37,101 nucleotides of DNA from Symbiodinium natans (GCA_905221605.1 CAJNDS010002483.1:361222-398322); one strand, 5' to 3'; numbered from the stretch's first letter, positions 1 through 9,970 are shown. Program-made: numbers and translations. Notes: generated by a model not told the origin, from the sequence alone.

Positions 1-332
1 CTTGGGTCTTGGGTTTTGGGTTTTGGGTTTTGGGTTTTGGGTGTAGGGTTTAGGGCAAAACTGCAAAACCTTTGGAGTTTCGGGTTCCGGGTTCGGGGTG
101 CTTAAGGGGGAGTTCGGGGAGTGGATGTGGATACCAGTCTAGGGATCTAGGGACCCACACCTCCACTCCCCTCAAGTGCCACCAAGTTGATTCATCGTAC
201 AAATTGTCAGTAACCCTAAACCCCAAACCCCAAACCCTAAACCCTAAACCCCAAACCCCAAACCCCAAACCCTAAACCCTAACTCTTAGACTACTCATTC
301 TGAGTAAACAGTTCGGCTCCCCAAAAAAGGGC
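1..332. repeat. Heptamer-type repeats at the left edge
   Basis: 1-58 are TTTTGGG/TTTAGGG units on plus; 211-290 are CCCTAAA/CCCCAAA units. Between them (60-205) is unique sequence without a convincing exon. 291-332 is the start of the intron after eRF1 exon 8. The array is short and impure, so it is not good evidence of a chromosome end. Confidence 0.6.
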
Positions 333-1534
333 CTTGCCCCCGAGGATGAGGTGCTCCGCCCCGGCCAGCTGGGTCGCGATGCGCTCCGCCACCGCGTGGA
401 GGAACTCGAGTTCCTCGGCATCCCGGGTCCTGCCGAGGGGTTTAGGGTTTAGGGGTGTAGGGGTTTAGGGTTTAGGGTTTAGGGTTTCGGGTTTGGGGTT
501 TAGGGTTTAGGGTTTCGGGTGACTCAGGGTTCTCCTGCCGAAGCGGGGGGCGGACTGCCCGCCGCGGCGCGTGCGGCCCTTGATGTTGGCGCGGAGGTGG
601 GCCACCGCGGTGACGGAGAGGCGGGCGCCCAAACCTAGACTCCCCTTAGAACCTTAAGAAGAAACAATTAGAAACCTAAACTCCTCTTAGAACCTTAATA
701 AACATAATCTCTTAATATCCTCTTGGGATTTAAAAACTGAACAAAATCTTTTCTTACAAAAAAATTAGAAACCCTAAACTCCTCTTAGAAACTTAAGAAA
801 ATTTCAAGATCCTCTTGAATTTATATGAACAAAAATATGAATTATTCCCAAGGGGGGTATAGAAGCCCTGCGCTGAGCCCAGGGAGGCCTCGGCCCCGTC
901 GATGGTCACCTTGGGGTTTAGGGTTTACTGGTTCATAGTTGGGATAGTAATAAAATTTTAAAATTATATTCCTTATTGAGTTTAAGTACCCTTAAAAATG
1001 TAAAAATGTTACCCCACTATGATAAAGTTTAGGGTTTGGGGTTTAGGGTTTCGGGTTTAGGGTTTAGGGTTTAGGGTTTAGGGTTTAGGGTTTAGGGTTT
1101 AGGGTTTAGGGTTTAGGGTGTAGGACCCCAATTTTGGGGTTCATTTGGTGCCCAGGGCACGATGCCGTAGCAGGGGCCCTCCTGCAAGGCCTCCTCGAGG
1201 ATGCTCGTGTCGAAGTCCCTCCCATCCTAGGTCAGGGTGCCCTCTTTGCGGTTTTTGTTACTTTTTCAGGGAACCTTATATATATATATATATATATACA
1301 CATATTTAAGTTTTTATATATATACAATTATATATATATAAAGCAAAAAGGTACCACCGGGCTACCAAGCATCTCTGTACACACAGCCTGGCAAGGGCCT
1401 GGCGGGGTGGAAGGCCTCGGCGATGCACTCGGAGCAGAACACCACGGCTCCATTCCTAGTTCATGGCTGGGATAAGATTTAAAAATAAACTCTAAACCTC
1501 TCTTTCTATATTTATGTATATATGTAGATATACA

Positions 1535-1571
<37 letters not shown>

Positions 1572-4500
1572 TACCCCCCCCCCCAGCGACCTACCCTTTT
1601 TAGGCCTTTTTAGGCCTTTTTAACAAAAAATAACAAAGAAGGCCCAAAAGTCGCGTAGTTAATCACCGGGTAATGAAGGACAGTTACTGGGACACCCACC
1701 TCACAGACCCCGATAAGCCAGCATTTGGAAGAATCTACATTTTGAATCTGAAGCGGACAATGCTGTTTTTAGATGTTTAGATCAGTGTTTTTCTATGCAA
1801 ATTGTGCGTTTTAAAGGGCAATTAATGTTTTGTTGAGCAACTAATTTATTTATACAATTGTGTTTGTACGAGGCAAAGTATTAATCAAATAGTGAAACAT
1901 TTTTCTTGGTTCTATGCGAATTTAGCTACTAGAGTAATTATTAAGCAAAGAGCCCAATTTGACTCGAGTGAATACCATTTAAGGGAGCATACTCAACCAA
2001 GATACGAAATAGACACCATTCTCAACCAAAATATGGCAAAGTGTGGGTTTAAAGTGCAAATACTGTATTTATACAATTGTGCTTGTACTAGGCAAAGTAT
2101 GCTCTCTGAAAAGTCCACTGAAATTCCTTATGTTTACATTCATGAATCGTTTTTATTTTTGACATAATCATTTTATGCGAATTTAGCTACTAGAGTAATT
2201 ATTAAGCAAATAGCCCAATTTGACTCAAGTGAATACCATTTAAAGGACCATACTCAACCAAAATACGAAATAAGCACCATATACAACCAACATATGGCAA
2301 AGTGTGGTTTGAAGGGCAAATAGTGCTTTGTTGAGCAACTAATGCATTGAAACAGTTGTGTTTATACCAGGCAAAGTATTATTGAAATACTATCTGGAAA
2401 GTCAAATGAAACACCTTATGTTTACATATTCATGAAACAATTTTTTTTGAAGTATTCATTCTATGCGAATTTAACTACTAGAGGAATTCTTAAGCAAATA
2501 GCCCAATTTGACTCAAGTGAATACTATTTAAAGGACCATACTCAACCAAATACGAAATAAACACTTGCGGAAATGGAAACGGTTCTACCTACATAACAAT
2601 GAGACAAAGATTGCTGAAGTATTCACTAAAGACCACTTGTATACTATGTCTGAAAAGCACAATTTGCATAAGCAAGCTTAAAAATGCACAATAATGGAAA
2701 TCGGTTCTACTTACATAACGATGAAACAAAGATGTCTGAAGTATTCAATAAAGACCACATATATACTATGCTTGAAAAACGCAACTTGCACAATCAGGCT
2801 CAAAAAATGCACAAGAATCCTAGAAAAGTACTTCTAAAGTGAAAGCCATACCACAAGCAAATTCACAAATACGTAAAAACATCCAAAAGCGCAAGCTTTT
2901 CAGGAGAATCTCTGGTGAAGTTTGGATTATAGGGTTTTGGGGTATCCCTGGACGAGTAGGAGTCACTTTTTAAGCAAACAATTCTAAGCAATAAATGCTT
3001 TTTCTCAAGACAAGTATTGCAAATGCTGCTTCTAGATAATTAATCGCATTTACCAGGCAAATATTATCCATGCGAATTTAGCTACCAGAGCACCAAGTAA
3101 TGGCTGAATAAGGTCTACTACACTTGAGTGCAACCAAAAGATGCACTAAACACTAGCGGCTCTACTTACATAATAACGAAACAAAAAGTTCTGAAGCACT
3201 AGAAAGACCACTTGTATACTATTTTTGAAAAGCACAATTAGCATAAGCACACTTAAAAATGCGTAGTTGTTGCCTCGTGACCATGAAGGCGAACCAAAAA
3301 GCCAAAATACCAAAACCAAAAAACCAAAAATACCAAAACCAAAAAACCCAAAAAAACCAAAACCAAAAAAACCAAAAACACCAAAAAAAGCAATTTTCTG
3401 GGGCTCTTGGAGAAGCCTCATAGGAATTTCCTGAGAGTCCCGGAAAATTGGTTTTTTTGGTATTTTTGGTTTTTTTGGTTTTGGTTTTTTTGGTTTTTTT
3501 GGTTTTGGTTTTTTTGGTTTTTTTGGTTTTGGTTTTTTGGTTTTTTTGGTTTTGGTATTTTTGGTTTTTCTACTGTCCCGTGCATGCGATTTTGGTTGTA
3601 TTTTAGTCTACGCCCTAGGAAATACGCTATATTGCACACCGAGTTTGCTTGCAGTGCAGCTGTGACTTGAGACAAGGCGAAAAAGGGTAGGTCACTGGGG
3701 GGGGGGGGTACCATATATATATATATATAAGGCACAAAATATTCGTGGGCAAGGCACAAAAATTCGTGGGCAAGGCACAAAAATTCGTGGACAAGGCACA
3801 AAAATTCGTGGACAAGGCACATTTCGGATTTTTGGGCCCTTGGGCAAGGCTTAAAACCCCAAAATGTGCCTTGCCCACGAGTTTTTGTGCCTTGTCCACG
3901 AATTTTGTGCCTTGCCCACGAATATTTGTGCCTTTGCCCAGGAATTTTTGTGCCTTGCCCACGAATTTTCGGGCACGTAAATTGGTGGCAAGGCGCAAAA
4001 TTTCGTGGGCAAGGCACCAAAATTCGTGGGCAAGGCACAAAAATTCGTGGACAAGGCACAAAAATTCGTGGGCAAGGCACAAAAATTGATGGGCAAGGCA
4101 CAAAAAAAATTGGTGGGCAAGGCACAAAAATTCGTGGGCAAGGCACAAAAATTCGTGGGCAAGGCACAAAAATTGGTGGCCAAGGCCCAAAAACTCGTGG
4201 GTGGGCAAGGCACAAAAATTCGTGGGCAAGGCACAAAAATTCGTGGGCAAGGCACGTTCCCACCCCAACTTTTGTATGAAAATACTTTATAGTTTCTTAA
4301 TATTATGGGATTCTCTGGGTGGGTGGGTGTTATATCCGAGCCGTAAATCTGCTCGATCCGGAGCTGCTGAACCCTAAACCCTAAACCCTATTGGGTTGAA
4401 GTGCCCTTAGAAAAATAGTATTTCTTCCTTATTGGGTTCAAGTACCCTTTAAAAATGCAAAATGTTCCCCCAACTATGATAAAGATTCGGGTAGTCCTCC

Positions 4501-5235
4501 TGGGCGAGCTGCGCCCACAGGGCCTGGGCGCGGTGCAGAGCGGTCTCCATGGACTTCCGGCTAAAGGCTCGACCTGCGGAAGGGTTCAGGGTTTAGGGTT
4601 TAGGGTTTAGGGTTTAGAGTTTAGGGTTTAGGGTTTAGGGTTTAGGGTTTAGGGTTTAGGGTTTAGGGTTTCGGGTTTAGGGTTTCGGGTTTCGGGTTTC
4701 GGGTTTCGGGTTTCGGGTTTCGGGTTTCGGGTTTCGGGGTACCTTTTGGGGTCCTTTTTCTAAGGGGATCCTGCTATTTAGGCTCTATGTCCCCCCGAAT
4801 ATTCGTAAACCCTAAACCCCAAACCCCAAACCCCAAACCCTAAACCCTAAACCCTAAACCCCCACCTTATGTTCGCGGCTTTCGCAAGCCTCTCCCGGAG
4901 TCGCCGGGCTCCTTCTGGGAAGAGGTGCTTCGGCAACCCAAAGGTGACACAGCTACTGGAATCCTCGGTAGCCCAGTAGCCATCCTACAATAAGGGTACC
5001 CTTTAAGGGTTTGGGGTTTAGGGTTTAGGGTTTAGGGTTTAGGGTTTAGGGTTTAGGGTTTAGAGTTCAGGGTTTAGGGTTTAGGGTTTAGGGTTTAGGG
5101 TTACTTCATAAGAGAACCCAGAACCCAAAAAAAGAAAGGGCAAAGGGTACCACTGGGCTGCCAAGAATCTCTTGCTTGCTGCAGCTTCCACATCATGACC
5201 TGTGCGTCATTCTTAGAGCTCCCGATATTTGTCAT
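333..5235 (-). CDS. ERF1: eRF1-family peptide chain release factor, 8 exons, 3' end beyond left edge
   Basis: Exons on the minus strand: 5170-5235 (ATG at 5235), 4866-4963, 4489-4560, 1374-1455, 1161-1226, 867-909, 535-634 and 333-429. They join in one frame to 208 residues. Exon 7 encodes RRGGQSAPRF, the GGQ loop that releases the peptide in the ribosome (about residues 167-169). Around it, in family order, are KLQQARDSSSCVTFGLPK, NGAVVFC, YGIVTIDGAEASLGSAQ and AEHLILGGK, matching the eRF1 N domain, middle domain and start of domain 3. The rest of domain 3 must lie left of the window. Oddities: the stop-codon-reading motifs look degenerate. NIKS reads as NISR, and YxCxxxF reads as YRDGRDF, without the Cys. 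It could therefore be a diverged paralogue rather than the main eRF1. Inferred donors are GA (introns 1, 3, 4, 7), GT (2, 5) and GC (6, and the next after 333). Family call is firm; exact splice points are inferred. Confidence 0.8.
430..534. repeat. TTTAGGG array in intron 7 of the eRF1-like gene
   Basis: Heptamers TTTAGGG with TTTCGGG and TTTGGGG variants fill the 105-bp intron. The exon edges show GGCAG|G on both sides. Confidence 0.6.
923..1028 (-). mobile_element. Family D TIR element in intron 5 of the eRF1-like gene
   Basis: A 106-bp AT-rich element with inverted ends: TTCATAGTTGGGATAGTAAT on the left, and GTTACCCCACTATGATAAAG on the right. It shares TTCCTTATTGRGTTYAAGTACC with 4428-4450. 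Heptamers directly abut its right end (1029-1120). Confidence 0.55.
1227..1373 (-). mobile_element. Family A-like intron 4 of the eRF1-like gene with (TA)n core
   Basis: The donor side (minus strand) reads GATGCTTGGTAGCCCGGTGG, the family A terminus, and GATG recurs at the acceptor (CTAG|GATGGG). The acceptor-side terminus is only loosely inverted (GGGCACCCTGACCTAG). Instead of heptamers the interior carries TA dinucleotide runs at 1277-1340. Presumed diverged member of the family. Confidence 0.45.
1500..1583. repeat. TA-rich microsatellite and C tract
   Basis: Interrupted TA runs (1500-1569) followed by a run of C at 1571-1583. A similar (TA)n next to a homopolymer occurs at 3700-3729. Confidence 0.6.
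1910..2567. repeat. AT-rich satellite, three copies
   Basis: Three imperfect copies begin at about 1911, 2173 and 2461, each opening with ATGCGAATTTAGCTACTAGA or close to it; a partial fourth opening is at about 3069. Spacing is 260-290 bp. Base composition is much more AT-rich than in the exons. An ORF at 1892-2167 crosses it without a protein-like pattern and is not called. Confidence 0.7.
2569..3262. repeat. Second AT-rich satellite, two full copies and one partial
   Basis: A unit of about 123 bp occurs at 2569-2691 and 2692-2812, containing GGTTCTACYTACATAACRAT and AAAGACCAC, with a diverged third copy at about 3158-3262. It follows the first satellite head to tail, so both may be parts of one larger composite repeat. 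Confidence 0.65.
3290..3575. repeat. Long inverted repeat of CCAAAA / TTTTGG units
   Basis: The left arm (3290-3393) is built from CCAAAA-type units, the right arm (3449-3570) from TTTTTTGG-type units, so the arms can pair over about 100 bases. The inner ends continue as AATTTTCTGGG and CCCGGAAAATT around a loop of about 50 bases. It predicts a large hairpin. ORFs here read as FWFF or KNQN repeats and are not genes. Confidence 0.75.
3733..4256. repeat. 22-bp tandem array with an internally inverted block
   Basis: The unit contains CAAGGCACAAAAATTCGTGG. About 4-5 copies run forward at 3733-3825, about 5-6 run in reverse at 3862-3975, and about 13 run forward at 3985-4256. The switch point (3826-3860) pairs GGCACATTT with AAATGTGCC. 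ORFs of up to 281 codons cross it on both strands only because the unit is stop-poor. Confidence 0.8.
4561..4865. repeat. Intron 2 of the eRF1-like gene: TTTAGGG then TTTCGGG then CCCTAAA
   Basis: 4587-4668 are TTTAGGG heptamers. 4669-4735 switch to an almost pure TTTCGGG run. 4808-4862 are CCCTAAA/CCCCAAA in the opposite orientation, separated by about 70 bp of unique sequence. The intron ends at TTTAG|C, so a heptamer-like TTTAG may serve as 3' splice site. Confidence 0.6.
4964..5169 (-). mobile_element. Introner-like TIR element forming intron 1 of the eRF1-like gene (family A)
   Basis: The whole 206-bp intron is one element. Its ends are inverted repeats: GGTAGCCCAGTAGCC on the left and CACTGGGCTGCC on the right, followed inward by GGGTACC on both sides. 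GATTC stands at both exon edges (AGA|GATTC on the donor side, GAG|GATTCC on the acceptor side), as expected for a target-site duplication split by splicing. About 95 bp of TTTAGGG heptamers (5008-5102) sit in the middle. The sibling at 8851-8961 has the same flanks but no array. Confidence 0.7.
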
Positions 5236-5345
5236 GGCCGCGGAAAGGAAGGGGCTGAGACAAAACTGTCCTGGAGAGCGTCCGGATCGTGCGTTGCTTC
5301 GAGCTGAAATTTCGCGCTGCGGTTCGGGGAGGTACTAACGCGAGG
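5236..5345 (-). promoter_or_regulatory. 5' leader / upstream region of the eRF1-like gene
   Basis: About 110 bases of unique GC-rich sequence directly upstream of the ATG at 5235, ending where TTTAGGG-type repeats begin. The start context is GCGGCCATGA. No TATA box is visible. Dinoflagellate mRNAs usually receive a trans-spliced leader, so an AG acceptor here may matter more than a classical promoter; CAG at about 5276-5274 (minus) is one candidate. Inference only. Confidence 0.3.
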
Positions 5346-8229
5346 AGGGGGGAGGATGGATGGGGCGTAGAAAGTAGGGGTTCAGGGTTCAGGGTTCAGG
5401 GTTTAGGGTGGGTTTAGGGTTTAATAAGGGTGTTGGGTTTAAAGGGTTTTGGGTTTTGAGTTTTGGGTCTATGTGGGGTTTTTTGGGGGTCACGGGCTTG
5501 GAGCTTAGGGTTGGGGGTCAAGGCTTTAGAGCCTGCGCCCCTGGCTACCTCCAGATATTCAATGCACAACCAGCCATATTGCTGGAAGGAAGAGGGCCTA
5601 AAATCCTTGAAGCACGCTATACCATCAAGCTCAAACCACGTAACCCGAAGCCCCAGCCCCAAGACGACTAACACCCTAAGAACCTTATACCCCTGAGCCC
5701 GAAGACCCTGAAACCACTACACAAAAACACAAAGCTGAAGCAGCAAAAACAAAGCAATGCCTAAAATCCTTAGGTCCTAAAGCTTCAGCTTAAGCCCTTG
5801 TAAGCCCTAAAAAACATACAAAAAAACCCTAAGGCCCCAAAAAGCTCCACTCTAAAACCCTCGAAATGACCGGACTGCATCCCTGGAAGCCGAAAAACCG
5901 AAAAAAGCTCTGTTGACGGAAGAAACCCTAAACCCTAAACCCTAAACCCTGAAAGCCCCACTGGCAGCAGGGTCCCTATATCCCTAAAACCGTGAAACCG
6001 GTAAACGTCCCCCAAAAACCGCCATCCATTACGAAAAAGATGAACGAAACTTCAGCCTAAAGCCAAGTTCTAAGATGAACTCTGAAAACCTGGGTAGACG
6101 ACCCTGTTTCAAAAGAAGTAGAAGAAGGTAAAGCTGCACTAACACCTGCTGCGTGTTTCAAAGCGTTTAGACAGGAGCGAAAGCTAAAATCTTTGAAAGC
6201 TGTAAACCACCCTAAACCCTAAACCCTAAACTCCAAAATCAGCCCAAAAGCCAAAACCCCAAGTCGTTTCACACACATTGAAAAACAGTGCCAGAAATAA
6301 ATCAACCCCCAAAACATCCTAACCCTGACCCACAAAACCACAAATCTCTAAACCCTAAATCCGAAACCCTAAACCCTAAACCCTAAAGCCCATACGCCAA
6401 AATCCCTAAACTCCATACCCCAAACCCCCTAAGCCCCCCCAAAATGCCTAAACTCCACACCCCAAGCCCTAGACCCAAAACCCTAAACCTAAACCCGAAA
6501 CCCTAGACACTAAAATCCCTAAACCCCAAAATCCCAAAACCCAAAACCCCTAACCTCCACCCTGGACCAAAAACCCTAAACCCCAAACCCTAAATCCCAA
6601 ACCCCGAACCCTAAACCCTAAACCCAAACCCCAAACCCCAAACCCTAAACCCCAAGCCCCAAGCCCCAAACACTAAACCCGAACCCCCAAACCCTAAACC
6701 CTGAACCCTGAACCCTAAACCCCAAACCCCAATTTCCAAACCCTTAACCCCCAACCCTAAACCCCAAACCCCAAACCCCAAACCCTAAACCCTAGACCCT
6801 AAACCCTAAACCCCAAACCCTAAACCCAAACCCCAAACCCTAAACCCTAAACCCCAAACCCCAAACCCCAAACCCTAAACCCTAGACCCTAACCCCTAAA
6901 CCCCAACCCCAAAACCCTGAACCTAAACCCCCTAACCCCAAAACACACCCTAAACCCCAAACCCTAAACCCAAACCCCCAAACCCTAACCCCAAACCCTA
7001 AACCCTAAACCCCAAACCCTAAAACCTAAACCCTAAACCCCAAACCCCAAACCCTAAACCCCAAACCCCAAACCCTAAACCCCAAACCCTAAACCCTAAA
7101 CCCCAAATCCCAAACCCTAAACCCTAAACCCCCAACCCTAAACCCTAAACCCCATACCCTAAACCCCAAACCCTAAACCCCAAACCCCAAACCCTAAACC
7201 CTAAACCCCAAACCCTAAACCCTAAACAAAGGGCCAAGCAGCCCGTGCATCCTGAGGTTTGGCCAGCGGCGCTGCAGTGGACTCCTTGGCTACAGTCGCA
7301 AGGAGGGTGGGGTTTAGGGTTTAGGGTTTAGGGCTTGGGGCTTGGGGCTTGGGGCTTGGGGCTTGGGGCTCGGGGTTCGGGGTTTGGGGTTTGGGGTTTG
7401 GGGTTTGGGGTTTGGGGTTTGGGGTTTGGGGTTTGGGGTTCCGGGTTTAGGGTTTGGGAATTAGGGTTTGGGTTTAGGGTTTAGGGTTTGGGTTTAGGGT
7501 TTAGGTTTAGGGTTTCGGGTTACGGGTTTAGGGCAACGGGTTAAGGGTTTAGGGTTTAGGGTTCTAGCATGCCATAAGCACTCAAACTCTACTCCTGTGT
7601 AGGTTTGGATAGCCAATGTCTTGATGAGATTCTTCGGCTAAGCCTTAAACCGAAATTCCTAAACCTTAAACCCTAAACCCTAAACCTTTGCTTTGTTGAG
7701 GGTCTTTAGGTACAGGTGACTAGGGCTGCAAGGGATTCGGGCGTTTTGGTTTCGGGGCTTGCCCCCCTGTGTGGGGCTTCAGGGCTTTTAGGGTCTATTG
7801 GGTTTAAGGCAAGATGTTAGGCCTCCCGCCACCCTCGAACCCTAAACCCTAGAACCTAGAACCCTAAACCCTAAACCCTAAACCCTACACCCTAAACCCT
7901 AAACCTTAAACCCTAAACCCTAAACCTTAAACCCATTCCTTAACCCCGAACCCTCTCATACCAAGCCACGGCATCTGCGATGCCGGGTGCAGGTCGCGGC
8001 ACCTGCGGAATGCCACGAGTGTTATGAGGCGGTCCGAGGGTTGAGGACTTAGGGTTTAGGGTTTAGGGTTTAGGGTTTAGGGTTTAGGGTTTTGGGTTTA
8101 GGGTTTTGGGTTCAGGATTTACGGTTTAGGGTTTCGGGTTTAGGGTTTAGGGTTGGGGTTCAGGGTTTGGAGTTTAGGGCTTCGGGTGGAGGGTTTCAGG
8201 TTTAGGGCTTGGGGTGGAGGGTTTAAGGT
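5346..8229. repeat. Degenerate CCCTAAA / TTTAGGG arrays with scattered unique islands
   Basis: 5390-5560 is a decayed TTTAGGG tract and 5560-6340 a decayed A/C-rich tract. 6340-7228 is a long degenerate CCCTAAA/CCCCAAA array, and 7311-7562 a TTTGGGG/TTTAGGG array on the other strand. 7838-7935 and 8047-8225 are further arrays. Islands at 7225-7305, 7565-7650 and 7950-8040 are open on the minus strand (for example VPRPAPGIADAVAWYE after an AG at 7950-8040), but none matches a family I know. No gene is called. Confidence 0.6.
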
Positions 8230-9010
8230 TGGGGTGGGGGGGGCGCCAGGACGTGCCATGCATGCGCAGCTGATGCATGCCGACTCATTTCCCGGCGGAA
8301 GGCTGTCCCCGAACGTCATGAAGCGCAATGGCAAATTGTGCCACTGGAGCGTGAGCTGACTTGGATGGCGTGGCATCGTCAGAAATCGCCTCTCTCATGA
8401 GCCGGCCAGCGCGGCCAGCACCTGCAAAATGGTACCCAACTATGACAAAGCTCTGCACGAGGCGGAAGCTCTGAAGGGCTCTGAATAACGCGGGCCGATG
8501 CGTGCGCCTGATATGGCGCAGGGGGCTGGGAACTCTGGACGGCGTGGCCGGGCGGAGGCAGCTCGGAGCGACGTGCCCCTGAGGCCGGAGGCACCAATCC
8601 GAAGCCGGATGCTTGCATCCTCGCCCCAAGCGCAGATCGCGAACCTCTCCCTAAACCCTAAACCCTAAACCCTAAACTCTAAACCCTAAACAACCTGTGA
8701 GAAGCCAAAAGGTGCTGCGAAGACATCACGCTTCCGATTTGTCCACCAAGACATCAGCCCCCCTGACCCCGTGCGCAGCTACAAGAGAAGCCCTAAACCC
8801 TAAACCCTAAACCCTAAACCAGACTGCCACACTACCAAACTTGAAGACTTCGTAGCCCAGTAGCCATATCCTAATAAGGGCACCCTGTTTTTGGGTTGGT
8901 TTCTTGAGAAGGGAACCTTGAACCCCAAAAAAAGGGAAAAGGGTACCACTGGGCTACCAAGAAGACCAGAGACTTTTTCAGAAGATGACAGATGATGATC
9001 CCTAGATTGC
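8230..9010. other. Unique GC-rich island with unresolved coding potential
   Basis: About 780 bases with few repeats apart from 8651-8690, 8792-8819 and the family A element. Plus reading: an ATG at 8513 opens MAQGAGNSGRRGRAE, which could splice to KPKGAAKTSRFRFVHQD (8700-8795). Minus reading: segments on both sides of the family A element stay open, and that element's orientation favours a minus-strand gene. A family D terminus (CATAGTTGGGTACCATTTT, minus) lies at about 8430-8450. The strand cannot be settled by eye, so no CDS is called. Confidence 0.35.
8851..8961 (-). mobile_element. Family A TIR element, copy without heptamer array
   Basis: About 110 bp, from CGTAGCCCAGTAGCC on the left to ACTGGGCTACCAAG on the right, with the same interior as the eRF1 intron 1 element (AACCCCAAAAAAAGGG next to GGGTACC). 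Where the other copy has TTTAGGG heptamers this one has only GTTTTTGGGTTGG. GAAGAC flanks both ends, a likely target-site duplication. Orientation matches the eRF1 intron, which suggests that it too lies in a minus-strand gene. Confidence 0.65.
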
Positions 9011-9574
9011 CCTCATAACGAAGAACAGCTTCTAATTTGTTGGGTGTGGGCGAGGGGGGGGCGGGCTCTTAAGCAGATGGTATAGTAGACCCTCAAACAC
9101 TGGACCCTAAACCCTGCCGCCCGCCTGTTGCACCGCGAGGGGCTGTTCGCAGCCCTCGTCCAGGTCCACCGTAGGGCAAACCTCTATGGTTGAACTCGGG
9201 CTTGCAGGGTTCAGGGTTTAGGGTTTTAGGGTTAGGGTTTAGGGTTTAGGGTTTAGGGTTTAGGGTTTAGGGTTTAGGGTTTAGGGTTTAGGGTTTAGGG
9301 CTTAGGGTTTAGGGTTTAGGGTATAGGGTATAGGGTTTGGGGTTTGGGGTTTGGGGTTTAGGGTTTAGGGTTTAGGGTTTAGGGTTTAGGGTTTAGGGTT
9401 TAGGGTTTAGGGTTTAGGGTTTAGGGTTTAGGGTTTAGGGTTTAGGGTTTAGGGTTTAGGGTTTAGACCATTCAGGACTTGGGGTTTCAGGTATTGCGGC
9501 CTCGGCTTCGGGTATAGGATGTTTCATCATTCCGCACAGCTAAGGTTTAGGGCCGTTTAGGGCTTGGGATGACC

Positions 9575-9665
9575 CCAAAAACTCCTAAACCTTGAGCCCG
9601 AAGCCCTTACCACAACCAACAAGGGCTTAGCTTCTCAGGGCTTCGGGGCTCAAGAGGTTTACGGC
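9575..9665. repeat. Imperfect inverted repeat
   Basis: CTTGAGCCCGAAGCCCT on the left pairs with AGGGCTTCGGGGCTCAAG on the right around about 30 bases. A hairpin or a decayed TIR element. Confidence 0.55.
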
Positions 9666-9884
9666 TTCAGGGCGTGATAGTTTTGGGTTTAGGCCTTGAC
9701 AAGCCTACCCCTAAACCCTAAACCCTAAACCCTAAACCCTAAACCCTAAACCCTAAAGCAACAAGCGGAAGAAAGTCTGAAGCAGCATCGAGACTACTTG
9801 CGTAGGACTCAGGGCTTAGGGTGTAGCCCAAGCTAGACCTCTTGAAAGGGGCCCTTAACCTTACGTATACCCCTCATCTACTAA

Positions 9885-9970
9885 TTGCTTAAGAACCCCA
9901 AAAAAGTATTCTCCCTTATTAAGGTTCATATAGGGATTCTTACTTTTTATTCTTTGGGGTTCTTAAGCAA
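9885..9970. mobile_element. Family E TIR element, 86 bp
   Basis: Perfect 18-bp inverted ends: TTGCTTAAGAACCCCAAA and TTTGGGGTTCTTAAGCAA. The interior is also partly self-complementary (AGTATTCTC... with ...GGATTCTTACT). No ORF and no internal array; a MITE-like structure. Confidence 0.7.

Larger units (their letters stand above)
1456..4488 (-). mobile_element. 3-kb intron 3 of the eRF1-like gene bounded by halves of a family D element
   Basis: The left end (1458-1480) reads TTCATGGCTGGGATAAGATT and the right end (4462-4485) ATGTTCCCCCAACTATGATA: the two inverted termini of the 106-bp element at 923-1028, here 3 kb apart. GAAT stands at both exon edges. Inside are (TA)n runs, AT-rich satellites, a long inverted repeat and a 22-bp tandem array, listed separately. 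I infer an introner that later received nested insertions. Confidence 0.5.

Noticed and set aside
1-58. Left edge as a chromosome end
   Set aside because: The array is short and degenerate, and the same heptamers occur throughout in both orientations.
1892-2167. Plus ORF of 91 codons
   Set aside because: It lies in the AT-rich satellite; the paralogous copies at 2173 and 2461 do not keep the frame.
3418-4268. Minus-strand ORFs of 213 and 281 codons
   Set aside because: They run through the 22-bp tandem array and the CCAAAA inverted repeat. All frames are open for the same reason and the peptides are simple repeats.
8285-8629. Minus ORF of 114 codons
   Set aside because: Composition is not clearly coding; it includes a family D terminus and competes with plausible plus-strand readings.
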